From Cellvibrionaceae bacterium (GTDB taxonomy: Bacteria; Pseudomonadota; Gammaproteobacteria; Pseudomonadales; Cellvibrionaceae): a DNA stretch of 17,228 bases. The DNA is taken from NCBI GenBank assembly GCA_021151615.1, contig JAGKXA010000079.1, positions 1 through 17,228 on the forward strand, in the 5' to 3' direction. The translations under genes and the position numbers were made by a program. Below the pieces are notes generated by a model, which did not search any database, was not told the origin of the DNA, and saw only the letters and a program-made list of their open reading frames with translations. Below are positions 7,501 to 14,038 of the stretch, piece by piece (positions within the stretch are counted from its first letter, which is position 1; each line of letters starts with the position of its first letter).

Positions 7501-8097
7501 GCCGCGATTGATGAATACAAAACTGAATCCGAGCGCAAAAATTATCTGGATGCGCAAAATGCAGATTTGCTTGAAGCCTTGGAAACACTGGAAAATGCTA
7601 TCAAGCGCATTGATCGCGAAACTCGCACACGCTTTAAGGAGACGTTTGATCAGGTTAACAAGAGTCTGCAGGAGCTGTTCCCCAAAGTGTTTGGTGGCGG
7701 CCATGCCTATCTTGAGTTAACCGGTGACGAACTGCTGGATACGGGTATCGCTATTATGGCGCGCCCTCCTGGCAAGCGTAATAGTACGATTCATTTGCTG
7801 TCTGGTGGTGAAAAAGCGCTGACGGCAATTGCGTTGGTATTTTCGATTTTCCGTTTGAACCCTGCACCTTTCTGCATGCTTGATGAAGTGGATGCGCCGC
7901 TCGATGATGCCAACGTGGGCCGTTACGCGCGCATGGTGGAAGAGATGTCCGAGCACGTGCAATTTATTTATATCACCCACAATAAAAACGCAATGGAAAT
8001 GGCGCACCAGCTATTAGGCGTTACCATGCATGAACCGGGTGTTTCCCGATTGGTAACGGTAGACGTGGATGAAGCTGCAGAATTGGCTGCAGTTTAA
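4588..8097 (+). CDS. smc: chromosome segregation protein SMC
   Basis: This is the ATPase of the bacterial Smc-ScpAB condensin, which loads near the chromosome origin and extrudes DNA loops to organise and separate sister chromosomes. The 1169-residue chain has the full family layout: N-terminal ATPase half with Walker A GPNGCGKS (31-38), a long coiled coil (about 165-495), a globular hinge (about 500-655), the returning coiled coil (about 660-1000), and the C-terminal ATPase half with signature LSGGEK (1071-1076), Walker B CMLDE (1096-1100, catalytic Glu1100) and the D-loop that follows. The length is usual for the family. The ATG has a close GGA ribosome binding site. scpA and scpB are not in the window. 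The next genes are zipA and ligA, the same order as in pseudomonads. It is a complete, apparently functional gene. Confidence 0.98.
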   Translation: MRLKCIKLAGFKSFVDPTTVNFPSNLCAVVGPNGCGKSNIIDAVRWVMGESSAKNLRGENMTDVIFNGSSGRKPVGQASIELVFDNSDATLTGEYAAFTEISIKRKVSRDGDNSYYLNGTKCRRRDITDIFLGTGLGPRSYAIIEQGMISKLIEAKPEELRVYIEEAAGISKYKERRKDTESRMRRTQENLERLTDIRDELERQLSRLQRQAQAAEKYAEYKKEERLLKAQLQALKYQQLDVQAKARQAGIRDLELRMESFVTDQVNKDTQIEKYRTQYTELGDKFNEVQGRYYAIGAEIARLEQSIQHANERARQLQADLDQTSRDSKEADENLAVDTQKAEAWQSELLELEPELDLIKAAEETSSESLIDAEESMQRWQNEWDSFNQRASEPRQRAEVQQSRIQHLEQVQQRLLQRIEKLREEKNNLQEGSEDESINQLNEQLAEMDLVAEEKRAQLDVQSEQLDVTRNDNNRLVNELDQVKSKLQTMRGRHASLEALQQAALGEKNKAVTQWLNQQGLSGNTRLAESVSVNDGWDKALETVLGSSLQAVCAENLDAVASLLGDLTQGELVLFDTAAKSAATSFTKARLLSDKVTASWDASGVLAGIYIAEELNEALALRKQLHAGESVITRDGIWLSPHWVRVTRDTDASSGVIARRQELEELNAQLVDAEEQVELLALQLEEGRATVKRLEQDRETLRREVDEQNRKYGELRSQLSAKQVRVEQINMRRERAENEIREAREQMEQEAEHLSEARMILSEAIEMMEQDTELRENLLQQRDDIRTGLDAARQRARHDKDKAHELAMRFQSVKTQLDSIRLGIGRLQEQTARLQERRENLLASIADNRDPVEEYKLELEASLAKRLSVEASLTEARRALETVEHELRNSEQARSRAEQEVQAVRAHLEQERLAAQMFEVQRATIVEQLQEEELNLENILAEMPEGTEVKPLEEELEALAGRIARLGPINLAAIDEYKTESERKNYLDAQNADLLEALETLENAIKRIDRETRTRFKETFDQVNKSLQELFPKVFGGGHAYLELTGDELLDTGIAIMARPPGKRNSTIHLLSGGEKALTAIALVFSIFRLNPAPFCMLDEVDAPLDDANVGRYARMVEEMSEHVQFIYITHNKNAMEMAHQLLGVTMHEPGVSRLVTVDVDEAAELAAV

Positions 8098-8125
8098 TAT
8101 TGAATAATTTAATACGGATTAACTT

Positions 8126-9310
8126 ATGAAAGATTGGTTCATCATCATAGGTACCATTTTGATTCTGGTTATTCTAATTGACGGAATCAGACGCAAGCGC
8201 AATGAACGCTATGGCAACATTAAAGTATCGCGCTCTTTGAAAAAAAGCTTGAAGCATCATGATGAGCATGATGAAGAGCCTTACGACGAGACTCCCGGTT
8301 ATACCAGTGAATTGCCTAATGGCGGTGCACGGGTAATCGGGCAGCGCGATCCCAGTATTCCAGTACCCAGTATTGAGAAAAAGGCCCAGGCAAAATCGTT
8401 TATTGAAAAACGCTCACGTCAGCAAGGTGAAGCGCCCGCGGTAGATCGTCGTGTGGCGCGCGAGCCACAACAAACCAGTTTGAATCTGGGTGAGTCGGTA
8501 CCAATGCTAATGGAGTCAGTGGAGGATGCCAAAGGGCAACCACTGGCGCCGCATGAGCGTATTGAGCCAAGCTTCTCTGCCTCGCGTGATGATTTGGATG
8601 AGCGCTACAGTGAGAACGAGCAGGATTATCAAGACGATGATGCCTATGAGCGTGAAGACTATGAATCTGGCAGTCGCTACGAGGCAACGGACGACTATCC
8701 GGATGAAGAGCTACAGGAAGAGTCTGAAGCTTATACAGAGGCAGATGATGAACGCGGCTACGATGATGAGCACTACGAAGACGATGAGGAATATGATGAG
8801 CGTGATGATGAAAATGAACACGCTGCGCAATCATCGCAACAAAATCTTGCAGCAAAACAACCCGCTGAACCGGAAGAAGTTTTAATTATTAATGTGATGG
8901 CACACAAGGGTGAAATGCTCAAGGGTGCAGATTTGCTCGATATTATTTTACGTTGCGGAATGCGCTACGGCAGCATGGATATTTTTCATCGTCACAGCGA
9001 TGCCAAGGGCGATGGTGCGTTGTTGTTCAGTATGGCCAATATGGTCAAGCCAGGTACATTTGACCTGGATGCAATGGATGAATTTGAAACGCCGGGTGTG
9101 AGTTTATTTATGACGCTGCCGATTGATGCGGACTCCATGCAGTCATTTGAGTTGATGGTGGATACTGCCCATGCCATTGCCGAAGGTTTAAATGGTGAAA
9201 TGAAAGATGAGCAACGTAGTGCCATGACTCGCCAGACCTTGGAGCACTGTCGTCAACGTATTCGTGATTTTGAGCGTATGCGTTTATTCCGTCGTCCTCC
9301 GCGCAACTAA
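8126..9310 (+). CDS. zipA: cell division protein ZipA
   Basis: ZipA anchors FtsZ filaments to the inner membrane and is an early, essential divisome component in Gammaproteobacteria. The 394-residue protein starts with an N-out membrane anchor (about 4-21, FIIIGTILILVILIDGI) followed by basic residues, then a long linker, then the globular FtsZ-binding domain (about 250-394, from EVLIINVMAHKGEMLKGADL). That C-terminal domain carries the usual family segments, such as GDGALLFSMANMVKPGTFD. The linker is unusual: residues about 150-235 are dominated by Asp, Glu and Tyr rather than by the Pro/Gln of the E. coli protein, which is 328 residues long. It follows smc by 28 bases and is probably cotranscribed with it. 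Confidence 0.95.
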   Translation: MKDWFIIIGTILILVILIDGIRRKRNERYGNIKVSRSLKKSLKHHDEHDEEPYDETPGYTSELPNGGARVIGQRDPSIPVPSIEKKAQAKSFIEKRSRQQGEAPAVDRRVAREPQQTSLNLGESVPMLMESVEDAKGQPLAPHERIEPSFSASRDDLDERYSENEQDYQDDDAYEREDYESGSRYEATDDYPDEELQEESEAYTEADDERGYDDEHYEDDEEYDERDDENEHAAQSSQQNLAAKQPAEPEEVLIINVMAHKGEMLKGADLLDIILRCGMRYGSMDIFHRHSDAKGDGALLFSMANMVKPGTFDLDAMDEFETPGVSLFMTLPIDADSMQSFELMVDTAHAIAEGLNGEMKDEQRSAMTRQTLEHCRQRIRDFERMRLFRRPPRN

Positions 9311-9324
9311 GAAATTATTTTTAC

Positions 9325-9340
9325 CGCACAAGGAGGTGCG
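9325..9340 (+). repeat. small hairpin with a purine-rich loop in the zipA-ligA gap
   Basis: CGCAC (9325-9329) and GTGCG (9336-9340) form a 5-bp stem whose loop is AAGGAG. It lies 15 bases after the zipA stop, with no T-run, so it is not a terminator. The Shine-Dalgarno-like loop is too far from the ligA ATG (9434) to act on it directly. Confidence 0.25.
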
Positions 9341-9433
9341 CCAAGAGCTTTTAAATTTGTAAATTGAACAACACCGCAAGCTAAGGCATGAATCGCGCAT
9401 CGCCCCAAGCCGAATCATCAGGTAATTTAATTC

Positions 9434-11476
9434 ATGTCTACCCTTTCTTTGTTTGATAATTTTCCTCCAGAAATTGAAGAGCTGCGCAAGCAGATCAATT
9501 ACCACAGCTATCGTTATTACGCGCTGGATAATCCAGAGATTACCGATGCAGAGTACGATCGCTTGATGCGTCGCTTGCAGGAACTGGAAGCGCAATACCC
9601 GGAATCCATTACGTCTGATTCACCAACCCAACGCGTGGGCTCTGCACCATTAACTGCCTTTCAAACTGTTGTGCATGAAATGCCAATGTTATCCCTGGAT
9701 AACGCATTTAGTGATGAAGAGTTGCTCGCATTTAACCAGCGCATTCTGGATCGATTAAAAATTTCGGGTGATATTGAATACGCCTGCGAATTGAAGCTCG
9801 ATGGAATAGCGGTCAGCTTGCTGTATCGAGATGGCATTCTGGTGCGCGGCGCTACGCGTGGTGATGGCACTAATGGTGAAGATATAACCCAAAATGTGCG
9901 TACAATTAATTCTATTCCGCTGCGCTTGCAAGGCGAAGGCTATCCCTCGGTATTGGAAGTGCGCGGCGAAATTTATATGCCCAAAGCAGGGTTCAATGCG
10001 CTTAATGACAAGGCGCGTGCTGCCGGCGAAAAACTATTTGTAAACCCGCGTAATGCCGCAGCGGGTGCCTTGCGTCAGCTGGATTCAAAAATTACTGCCA
10101 GTCGCCCCTTGGAAATGTGTGCTTACGCTGTGGGTTGGGTGGATGGTGGCGATTTGCCGGATACCCATAGCGGAATATTGACAGCACTAAGAGCCTGGGG
10201 CTTTTTAACCAATCGCGAAACGGATGTGGCAACCAATATCCAGCAAGCAATGGAATTTTATCGTCGTATTGGTGCAAAACGCGATTCGCTCGCTTATGAC
10301 ATCGACGGCATTGTTTTCAAAGTCAATTCTCGCAGGTTACAGGATGAATTGGGTTTTATCTCGCGTGCGCCGCGCTGGGCGATTGCTTATAAATTTCCTG
10401 CACAGGAAGAATCAACAACGTTATTGGATGTTGAGTTTCAGGTCGGAAGAACAGGGGCCGTTACACCTGTCGCGCGATTGCAACCCGTTTTTGTTGGTGG
10501 TGTGACTGTCTCCAATGCGACCTTGCATAATCGCGATGAAATTCAGCGCCTCGGTTTAAAAGTGGGTGATACCGTTATTGTTCGCCGTGCGGGAGATGTT
10601 ATTCCGCAGATTGTGCAGGTGATTGAAAGCAAGCGTCCTGTAGATGCGCGTGAAATTATTTTCCCTGAGTTTTGCCCGGTTTGTAATTCTCCGGTGGAAA
10701 CTGTTGCCGATGAGGCCGTCGCTCGCTGTTCAGGTGGTTTGGTTTGCGCAGCGCAGCGCAAAGAGGCAATCAAGCATTTTGCTTCACGCAAAGCCATGAA
10801 TGTGGAAGGGCTGGGCGATAAGCTAGTGGAACAGTTGGTGGATTTGGGTTTGGTTAATACCCTGGCTGATATTTACAGCTTGTCACGCGAACAGTTGGCG
10901 GGTCTTGATCGCATGGGTGAAAAGTCTGCCGATAATATTTTGCTTGCACTGGAAAATACCAAAAAAACAACGCTTGCCAAATTTATTTTTGCGCTGGGTA
11001 TTCGCGAGGTTGGCGAGGCTACTGCGCGCAACTTTGCCAATTATTTTGGCAGCTTCGAGGCGCTAGCTGCTGCTGACGAAGAAACCTTGCAAAAAGTACC
11101 GGATGTCGGGCCTGTTGTTGCACATTTTGTTGCCGAGTTTTTTTCACAGGAATCCAATCGTGATGCGGTAGCGAAATTGCGCGCGGCGGGTATTCATTGG
11201 GACAATATTGATGTGGCAAGTCCGGCAGAACTTCCGCTAAATGGTTTGACCTATGTGTTGACTGGCACATTGGAGGCCTTATCGCGCGATGATGCCAAAG
11301 CGCATTTGCTGGCGCTGGGCGCGAAAGTCGCCGGCAGCGTTTCAGCTAAAACAGATTATGTAGTGGCAGGCCCCGGTGCTGGTTCCAAGCTGGTAAAAGC
11401 AGAGGAGTTGGGCTTGAAGGTCATGGATGAAGCAGCGTTGCTGGAACTCTTGCGCGCACATGGGCGCTCTGTGTAA
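9434..11476 (+). CDS. ligA: NAD+-dependent DNA ligase LigA
   Basis: LigA seals 5'-phosphate/3'-OH nicks during Okazaki fragment joining and repair, using NAD+ as the adenylate donor; it is the essential bacterial ligase. The 680-residue protein (E. coli: 671) shows the complete layout: Ia domain with the paired tyrosines (YHSYRYYALDNPEITDAEYD), nucleotidyltransferase domain with the KLDG motif and catalytic Lys121, OB fold (about 320-400), a four-cysteine zinc finger (Cys414, Cys417, Cys432, Cys438), helix-hairpin-helix region (about 450-580) and a C-terminal BRCT domain (about 600-680, GLTYVLTGTLEALSRDDAK). The ATG at 9434 gives the full Ia domain; the nearest AGG is about 12 bases upstream, a weak site. 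It sits 123 bases after zipA and 22 bases before the lipoprotein gene. Confidence 0.98.
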   Translation: MSTLSLFDNFPPEIEELRKQINYHSYRYYALDNPEITDAEYDRLMRRLQELEAQYPESITSDSPTQRVGSAPLTAFQTVVHEMPMLSLDNAFSDEELLAFNQRILDRLKISGDIEYACELKLDGIAVSLLYRDGILVRGATRGDGTNGEDITQNVRTINSIPLRLQGEGYPSVLEVRGEIYMPKAGFNALNDKARAAGEKLFVNPRNAAAGALRQLDSKITASRPLEMCAYAVGWVDGGDLPDTHSGILTALRAWGFLTNRETDVATNIQQAMEFYRRIGAKRDSLAYDIDGIVFKVNSRRLQDELGFISRAPRWAIAYKFPAQEESTTLLDVEFQVGRTGAVTPVARLQPVFVGGVTVSNATLHNRDEIQRLGLKVGDTVIVRRAGDVIPQIVQVIESKRPVDAREIIFPEFCPVCNSPVETVADEAVARCSGGLVCAAQRKEAIKHFASRKAMNVEGLGDKLVEQLVDLGLVNTLADIYSLSREQLAGLDRMGEKSADNILLALENTKKTTLAKFIFALGIREVGEATARNFANYFGSFEALAAADEETLQKVPDVGPVVAHFVAEFFSQESNRDAVAKLRAAGIHWDNIDVASPAELPLNGLTYVLTGTLEALSRDDAKAHLLALGAKVAGSVSAKTDYVVAGPGAGSKLVKAEELGLKVMDEAALLELLRAHGRSV

Positions 11477-11498
11477 CGGTTAATCGTCGGTTAAATTT

Positions 11499-12107
11499 AT
11501 GGCTTCTTTCGTTAAATTATTGCTGGTTATTAGTTTGTTGGGGATGATTGGTTGCTCCACCTTGCCGCCATCAAACCCCAATAACCTGTGCGACATTTTT
11601 GATGAAAAATCTTCCTGGTACAAAGACGCCAAAAAAGCCGAAAAACGCTGGGGCTCGCCGGTGCCCATTATGATGTCGATGATGTACCAGGAATCCATGT
11701 TCAAACACAATGCGCGGACGCCGCGTACAAAAATTTTGTGGATTTTCCCCGGTCCACGTAAAAGCGACGCATTTGGTTATCCGCAAGCCAAAAATGCAGT
11801 GTGGAATGAATATCAGGATCAGGGCGGTAATAGTTTTGCGCGACGTGATAATTTTGGCGATGCGATAGATTTTATCGGTTGGTATAACAAGCAGAGCCAA
11901 AAGCGCAGTCGTATTGGATTGAATGATGGTTACAGCCTTTACCTCGCTTACCATGAAGGACACGGCGGTTATAATCGCGGCACTTATCGCCAAAAAAACT
12001 GGCTGATGAATACCGCGCATAAAGTTGATAGCCGTGCACAACAATATGCAAGCCAATTGCAAACCTGTGAAGAGCGTTTTAAGGGCAGCTGGTGGTGGCC
12101 TTTTTAA
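11499..12107 (+). CDS. lipoprotein with transglycosylase SLT-like domain
   Basis: The 202-residue protein starts with a lipoprotein signal peptide: hydrophobic residues 4-18 and a lipobox MIGC, with Cys19 as the lipidation site. Ser20 follows, so it is probably sorted to the outer membrane. The mature part has the pattern of an SLT-type lytic transglycosylase: MMSMMYQESMFKH around residue 65, where Glu65 fits the catalytic acid, a central AFGYPQAKNAVW segment in place of the usual GLMQ motif, and a late YLAYHEGHGGYNRGTY segment. Such enzymes cut peptidoglycan between MurNAc and GlcNAc, leaving the 1,6-anhydro end. Activity is inferred from the motif only. The C-terminus is rich in Trp. It lies closely after ligA; the following gene starts 15 bases later. 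Confidence 0.82.
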   Translation: MASFVKLLLVISLLGMIGCSTLPPSNPNNLCDIFDEKSSWYKDAKKAEKRWGSPVPIMMSMMYQESMFKHNARTPRTKILWIFPGPRKSDAFGYPQAKNAVWNEYQDQGGNSFARRDNFGDAIDFIGWYNKQSQKRSRIGLNDGYSLYLAYHEGHGGYNRGTYRQKNWLMNTAHKVDSRAQQYASQLQTCEERFKGSWWWPF

Positions 12108-12122
12108 AGTCGAGAAACAGCT

Positions 12123-12548
12123 ATGGATCAAGAATCAATTGTTTATGGTTGTATCAAGGATTTAGCGCCGGTGAGCGGCGAATCGGAACGGATTCGGGTT
12201 AATCGGGAAGCGATGTTGTCTCTGCCGCGCGCAGATGAGTGGCCCTTTTTGAGCCAGGAAATGTTTTCAATTCCCAGTGTGGAGTCGGCTTTTTACAATT
12301 ACCAAACTGAAGTCATGCACTTCGGCGCTTCCTACAAAGCAGTGGAATACGAATGGGATCAATGGATCGCTCAGTTTGAATCGCTGCTCAGCAAAATGTA
12401 TTGGGTGTCTGCCACAGTACATTTGGAAACAGAATTATCGGGTACCCACACGTTTACATGGGAGGCCGAAAGTGGCTATCACAAACCGGGTTCAGGTGAT
12501 ATGCGGGTGCGTTGTGAGTGGAGTCATGAGGGCTCGCTCAGTATTTAA
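12123..12548 (+). CDS. uncharacterised protein (141 aa)
   Basis: I do not recognise this protein. It is a soluble 141-residue chain with no signal peptide or membrane segment, rich in Trp, Tyr and acidic residues. It starts MDQESIVYGCIKDLAP. The C-terminal third (about 85-141) alternates polar and hydrophobic residues (MYWVSATVHLETELSG, then HTFTWEAESG), suggesting a beta-sheet domain. The codon use matches its neighbours and the spacing (15 bases after the lipoprotein gene, 57 before hemB) suggests a shared transcript, so it is a real gene. An ATG upstream of a different frame does not compete with this start. Nothing ties it to haem synthesis or cell wall metabolism. Confidence 0.8.
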   Translation: MDQESIVYGCIKDLAPVSGESERIRVNREAMLSLPRADEWPFLSQEMFSIPSVESAFYNYQTEVMHFGASYKAVEYEWDQWIAQFESLLSKMYWVSATVHLETELSGTHTFTWEAESGYHKPGSGDMRVRCEWSHEGSLSI

Positions 12549-12558
12549 TTTTTTGCTC

Positions 12559-12583
12559 GTGCAATAGTTAATTTTATTTGCAC
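12559..12583. repeat. inverted repeat upstream of hemB
   Basis: GTGCAA (12559-12564) and TTGCAC (12578-12583) are perfect reverse complements spaced by 13 AT-rich bases, in the short gap between the 141-residue gene and hemB. It could be an operator for hemB or a weak leader hairpin. I see no clear promoter pair beside it. Confidence 0.3.
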
Positions 12584-12605
12584 AACTTTTAACAGGCATA
12601 AAACT

Positions 12606-13589
12606 ATGCAAATTCCATTAACAACACCGGATTTTCGTTTTCGTCGTTTGCGTAAAACGACAGCGTTACGTGAATTGGTACGTGAAACCCATGTGCGTAT
12701 GAGCGATTTTATTCTGCCCATTTTTGTGGAGGAGGGAATTGATGCGCCCGTGCCTATTAAATCCATGCCGGATGTTTACCGCTACCCTGAAGCGCAGCTT
12801 GCTGAAATAGTTCAGCGCACCTGGAGTAAAGGTGTACGCGCTGTGATTTTGTTTGGTGTTTCCACCCACAAGGATCACGAAGGTTCCGATACCTGGTGTG
12901 AGGATGGATTGTTAGCGCGCATGATTCGCACCGCAAAACAAGCGCAGCCGGATATGCTGGTGATTAGCGATAATTGTTTCTGCGAATACACCACTCATGG
13001 CCATTGCGGTGTGGTGCATGATCACGACGTGGACAATGATAAGACGTTGGCCAATTTGCAAAAGCAAGTGGTGCTGGCCGCGCAGGCAGGTGTGGATATG
13101 ATTGCACCCTCGGGCATGATGGACGGCATGATCAGCGCCATTCGCGAAGCGTTGGACACCGCTGGCTTTACCCATATTCCAGTCATGTCTTATTCAACTA
13201 AATTTGCTTCCGCTTTTTACGGCCCATTCAGGGATGCGGTTGATAGCAGTTTTAAAGGCACGCGCAACACTTATCAAATGGATCCAGCCAATGGACGTGA
13301 AGCTTTGGCAGAATCTTTACAGGATGATGCCGAAGGGGCCGATATTTTGATGGTAAAACCCGGGATCGCTTATCTGGATGTGCTTGCACATATTCGCGCT
13401 AATTCAGCACGTCCATTGGCGGTTTACCACGTGAGCGGTGAATATGCCATGATTAAAGCGGGCGCTGCTGCGGGTGTTATTGATGAGAAGGCCATAGTGC
13501 TGGAAACCATGACCGCGTTTAAGCGTGCCGGTGCGGATTTGATTATTACCTACTATGCAGAAAAGCTGGCTGACTGGTTGCCGGCATAG
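12606..13589 (+). CDS. hemB: porphobilinogen synthase (5-aminolevulinate dehydratase)
   Basis: HemB joins two molecules of 5-aminolevulinate into porphobilinogen, the first common pyrrole of haem, sirohaem and cobalamin synthesis, in the cytoplasm. The 327-residue protein (E. coli 324) has both active-site lysines: Lys199 in SYSTKFAS and Lys251 in LMVKPG, the Schiff-base residue. Residues 122-135 carry three cysteines (Cys124, Cys126, Cys134 in DNCFCEYTTHGHCG), the zinc-binding triad of the E. coli type, rather than the Asp-rich version of the magnesium-type enzyme known from Pseudomonas aeruginosa. An AGG about 10 bases upstream is the likely ribosome binding site. Haem made through this enzyme is what ccmHI, 8 kb away, help attach to cytochromes, but the two are not in one operon. 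Confidence 0.98.
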   Translation: MQIPLTTPDFRFRRLRKTTALRELVRETHVRMSDFILPIFVEEGIDAPVPIKSMPDVYRYPEAQLAEIVQRTWSKGVRAVILFGVSTHKDHEGSDTWCEDGLLARMIRTAKQAQPDMLVISDNCFCEYTTHGHCGVVHDHDVDNDKTLANLQKQVVLAAQAGVDMIAPSGMMDGMISAIREALDTAGFTHIPVMSYSTKFASAFYGPFRDAVDSSFKGTRNTYQMDPANGREALAESLQDDAEGADILMVKPGIAYLDVLAHIRANSARPLAVYHVSGEYAMIKAGAAAGVIDEKAIVLETMTAFKRAGADLIITYYAEKLADWLPA

Positions 13590-13639
13590 TTTTTATCTGA
13601 TTTTTTGTTTGTCTACTATTTTCTTTGTGTGGAATGGGT

Positions 13640-14011
13640 ATGTTGAATTTTTTTCGTGAAAATAAATTGCTGGCGGCGTTATTTGTTGTCAGCTTTTTGG
13701 TGATTTTGCTTGGTGCGGCATTGCTAATCTACTCAAAGCAACAAATGGCAAAGCAAGCCCGGGAGCAAGCACAACTGCAATCACTGAATAAAATCGCCCA
13801 TGAAGCCCAGACACAATTGATGCAAACCGTTGCGCATCCAGATGTACCTATTACCGATGTGGTTCCAGAGGATTCAGTAGCGAAAGTCGCTGCTATGAAA
13901 GATAAAAATCCGCAAGCTGGTACCGATGACTGGTGTGAGGTAATGATGGTTAAGCCCTCTAAAGAGTGGACAGCCGAAGAGCAACAAACTTTTGCCAAAA
14001 ACTGCATTTAA
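13640..14011 (+). CDS. membrane-anchored protein with DUF3012-like C-terminus
   Basis: The 123-residue protein has one N-terminal membrane segment (about 9-31) after a basic patch, a charged Gln/Ala-rich stretch (about 34-65) and a C-terminal motif with Cys99 and Cys122: DDWCEVMMVKPSKEWTAEEQ, then FAKNCI. This resembles DUF3012, a family of short gammaproteobacterial proteins of unknown function that are usually lipoproteins with a WC..KP..W...A..YAK.C pattern. The assignment is from memory of the pattern. I chose the ATG at 13640 because GGA (13631-13633) lies 6 bases before it; ATG 13634 and TTG 13625 are less likely. The two cysteines should face the periplasm and could form a disulfide. 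It follows hemB by 50 bases; its stop codon lies inside the inverted repeat that precedes mksF. Confidence 0.8.
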   Translation: MLNFFRENKLLAALFVVSFLVILLGAALLIYSKQQMAKQAREQAQLQSLNKIAHEAQTQLMQTVAHPDVPITDVVPEDSVAKVAAMKDKNPQAGTDDWCEVMMVKPSKEWTAEEQQTFAKNCI

Positions 14012-14023
14012 TGCAGTTTTTGG
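13995..14023 (+). terminator. perfect 13-bp inverted repeat, possible bidirectional terminator before mksF
   Basis: CCAAAAACTGCAT (13995-14007) and ATGCAGTTTTTGG (14011-14023) are exact reverse complements around a 3-base loop. A short stem followed by five T fits an intrinsic terminator working in both directions. It covers the stop codon of the DUF3012-like gene and ends 15 bases before the mksF ATG. The stem is AT-rich, so termination may be partial; an operator or attenuator for the mks operon is an alternative. Confidence 0.55.
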
Positions 14024-14038
14024 TTGCGATGTTTCCTG

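Noticed and set aside
5553..7704. Several long minus-strand ORFs inside smc
   Set aside because: They are mirror frames of a coiled-coil gene rich in GAA, GAG, CGC and CAG codons, giving Ser/Cys/Leu-rich translations without family features.
8400..8885. Long overlapping ORFs in zipA
   Set aside because: They arise from the GA-rich codons of the acidic linker; the His-rich and Met-rich translations are artefacts of other frames.
14024..14038. TTG 14024 as the mksF start
   Set aside because: It directly abuts the inverted repeat, has no ribosome binding site, and the extra residues (RCFL) look unlike the start of such proteins; ATG 14039 is simpler.
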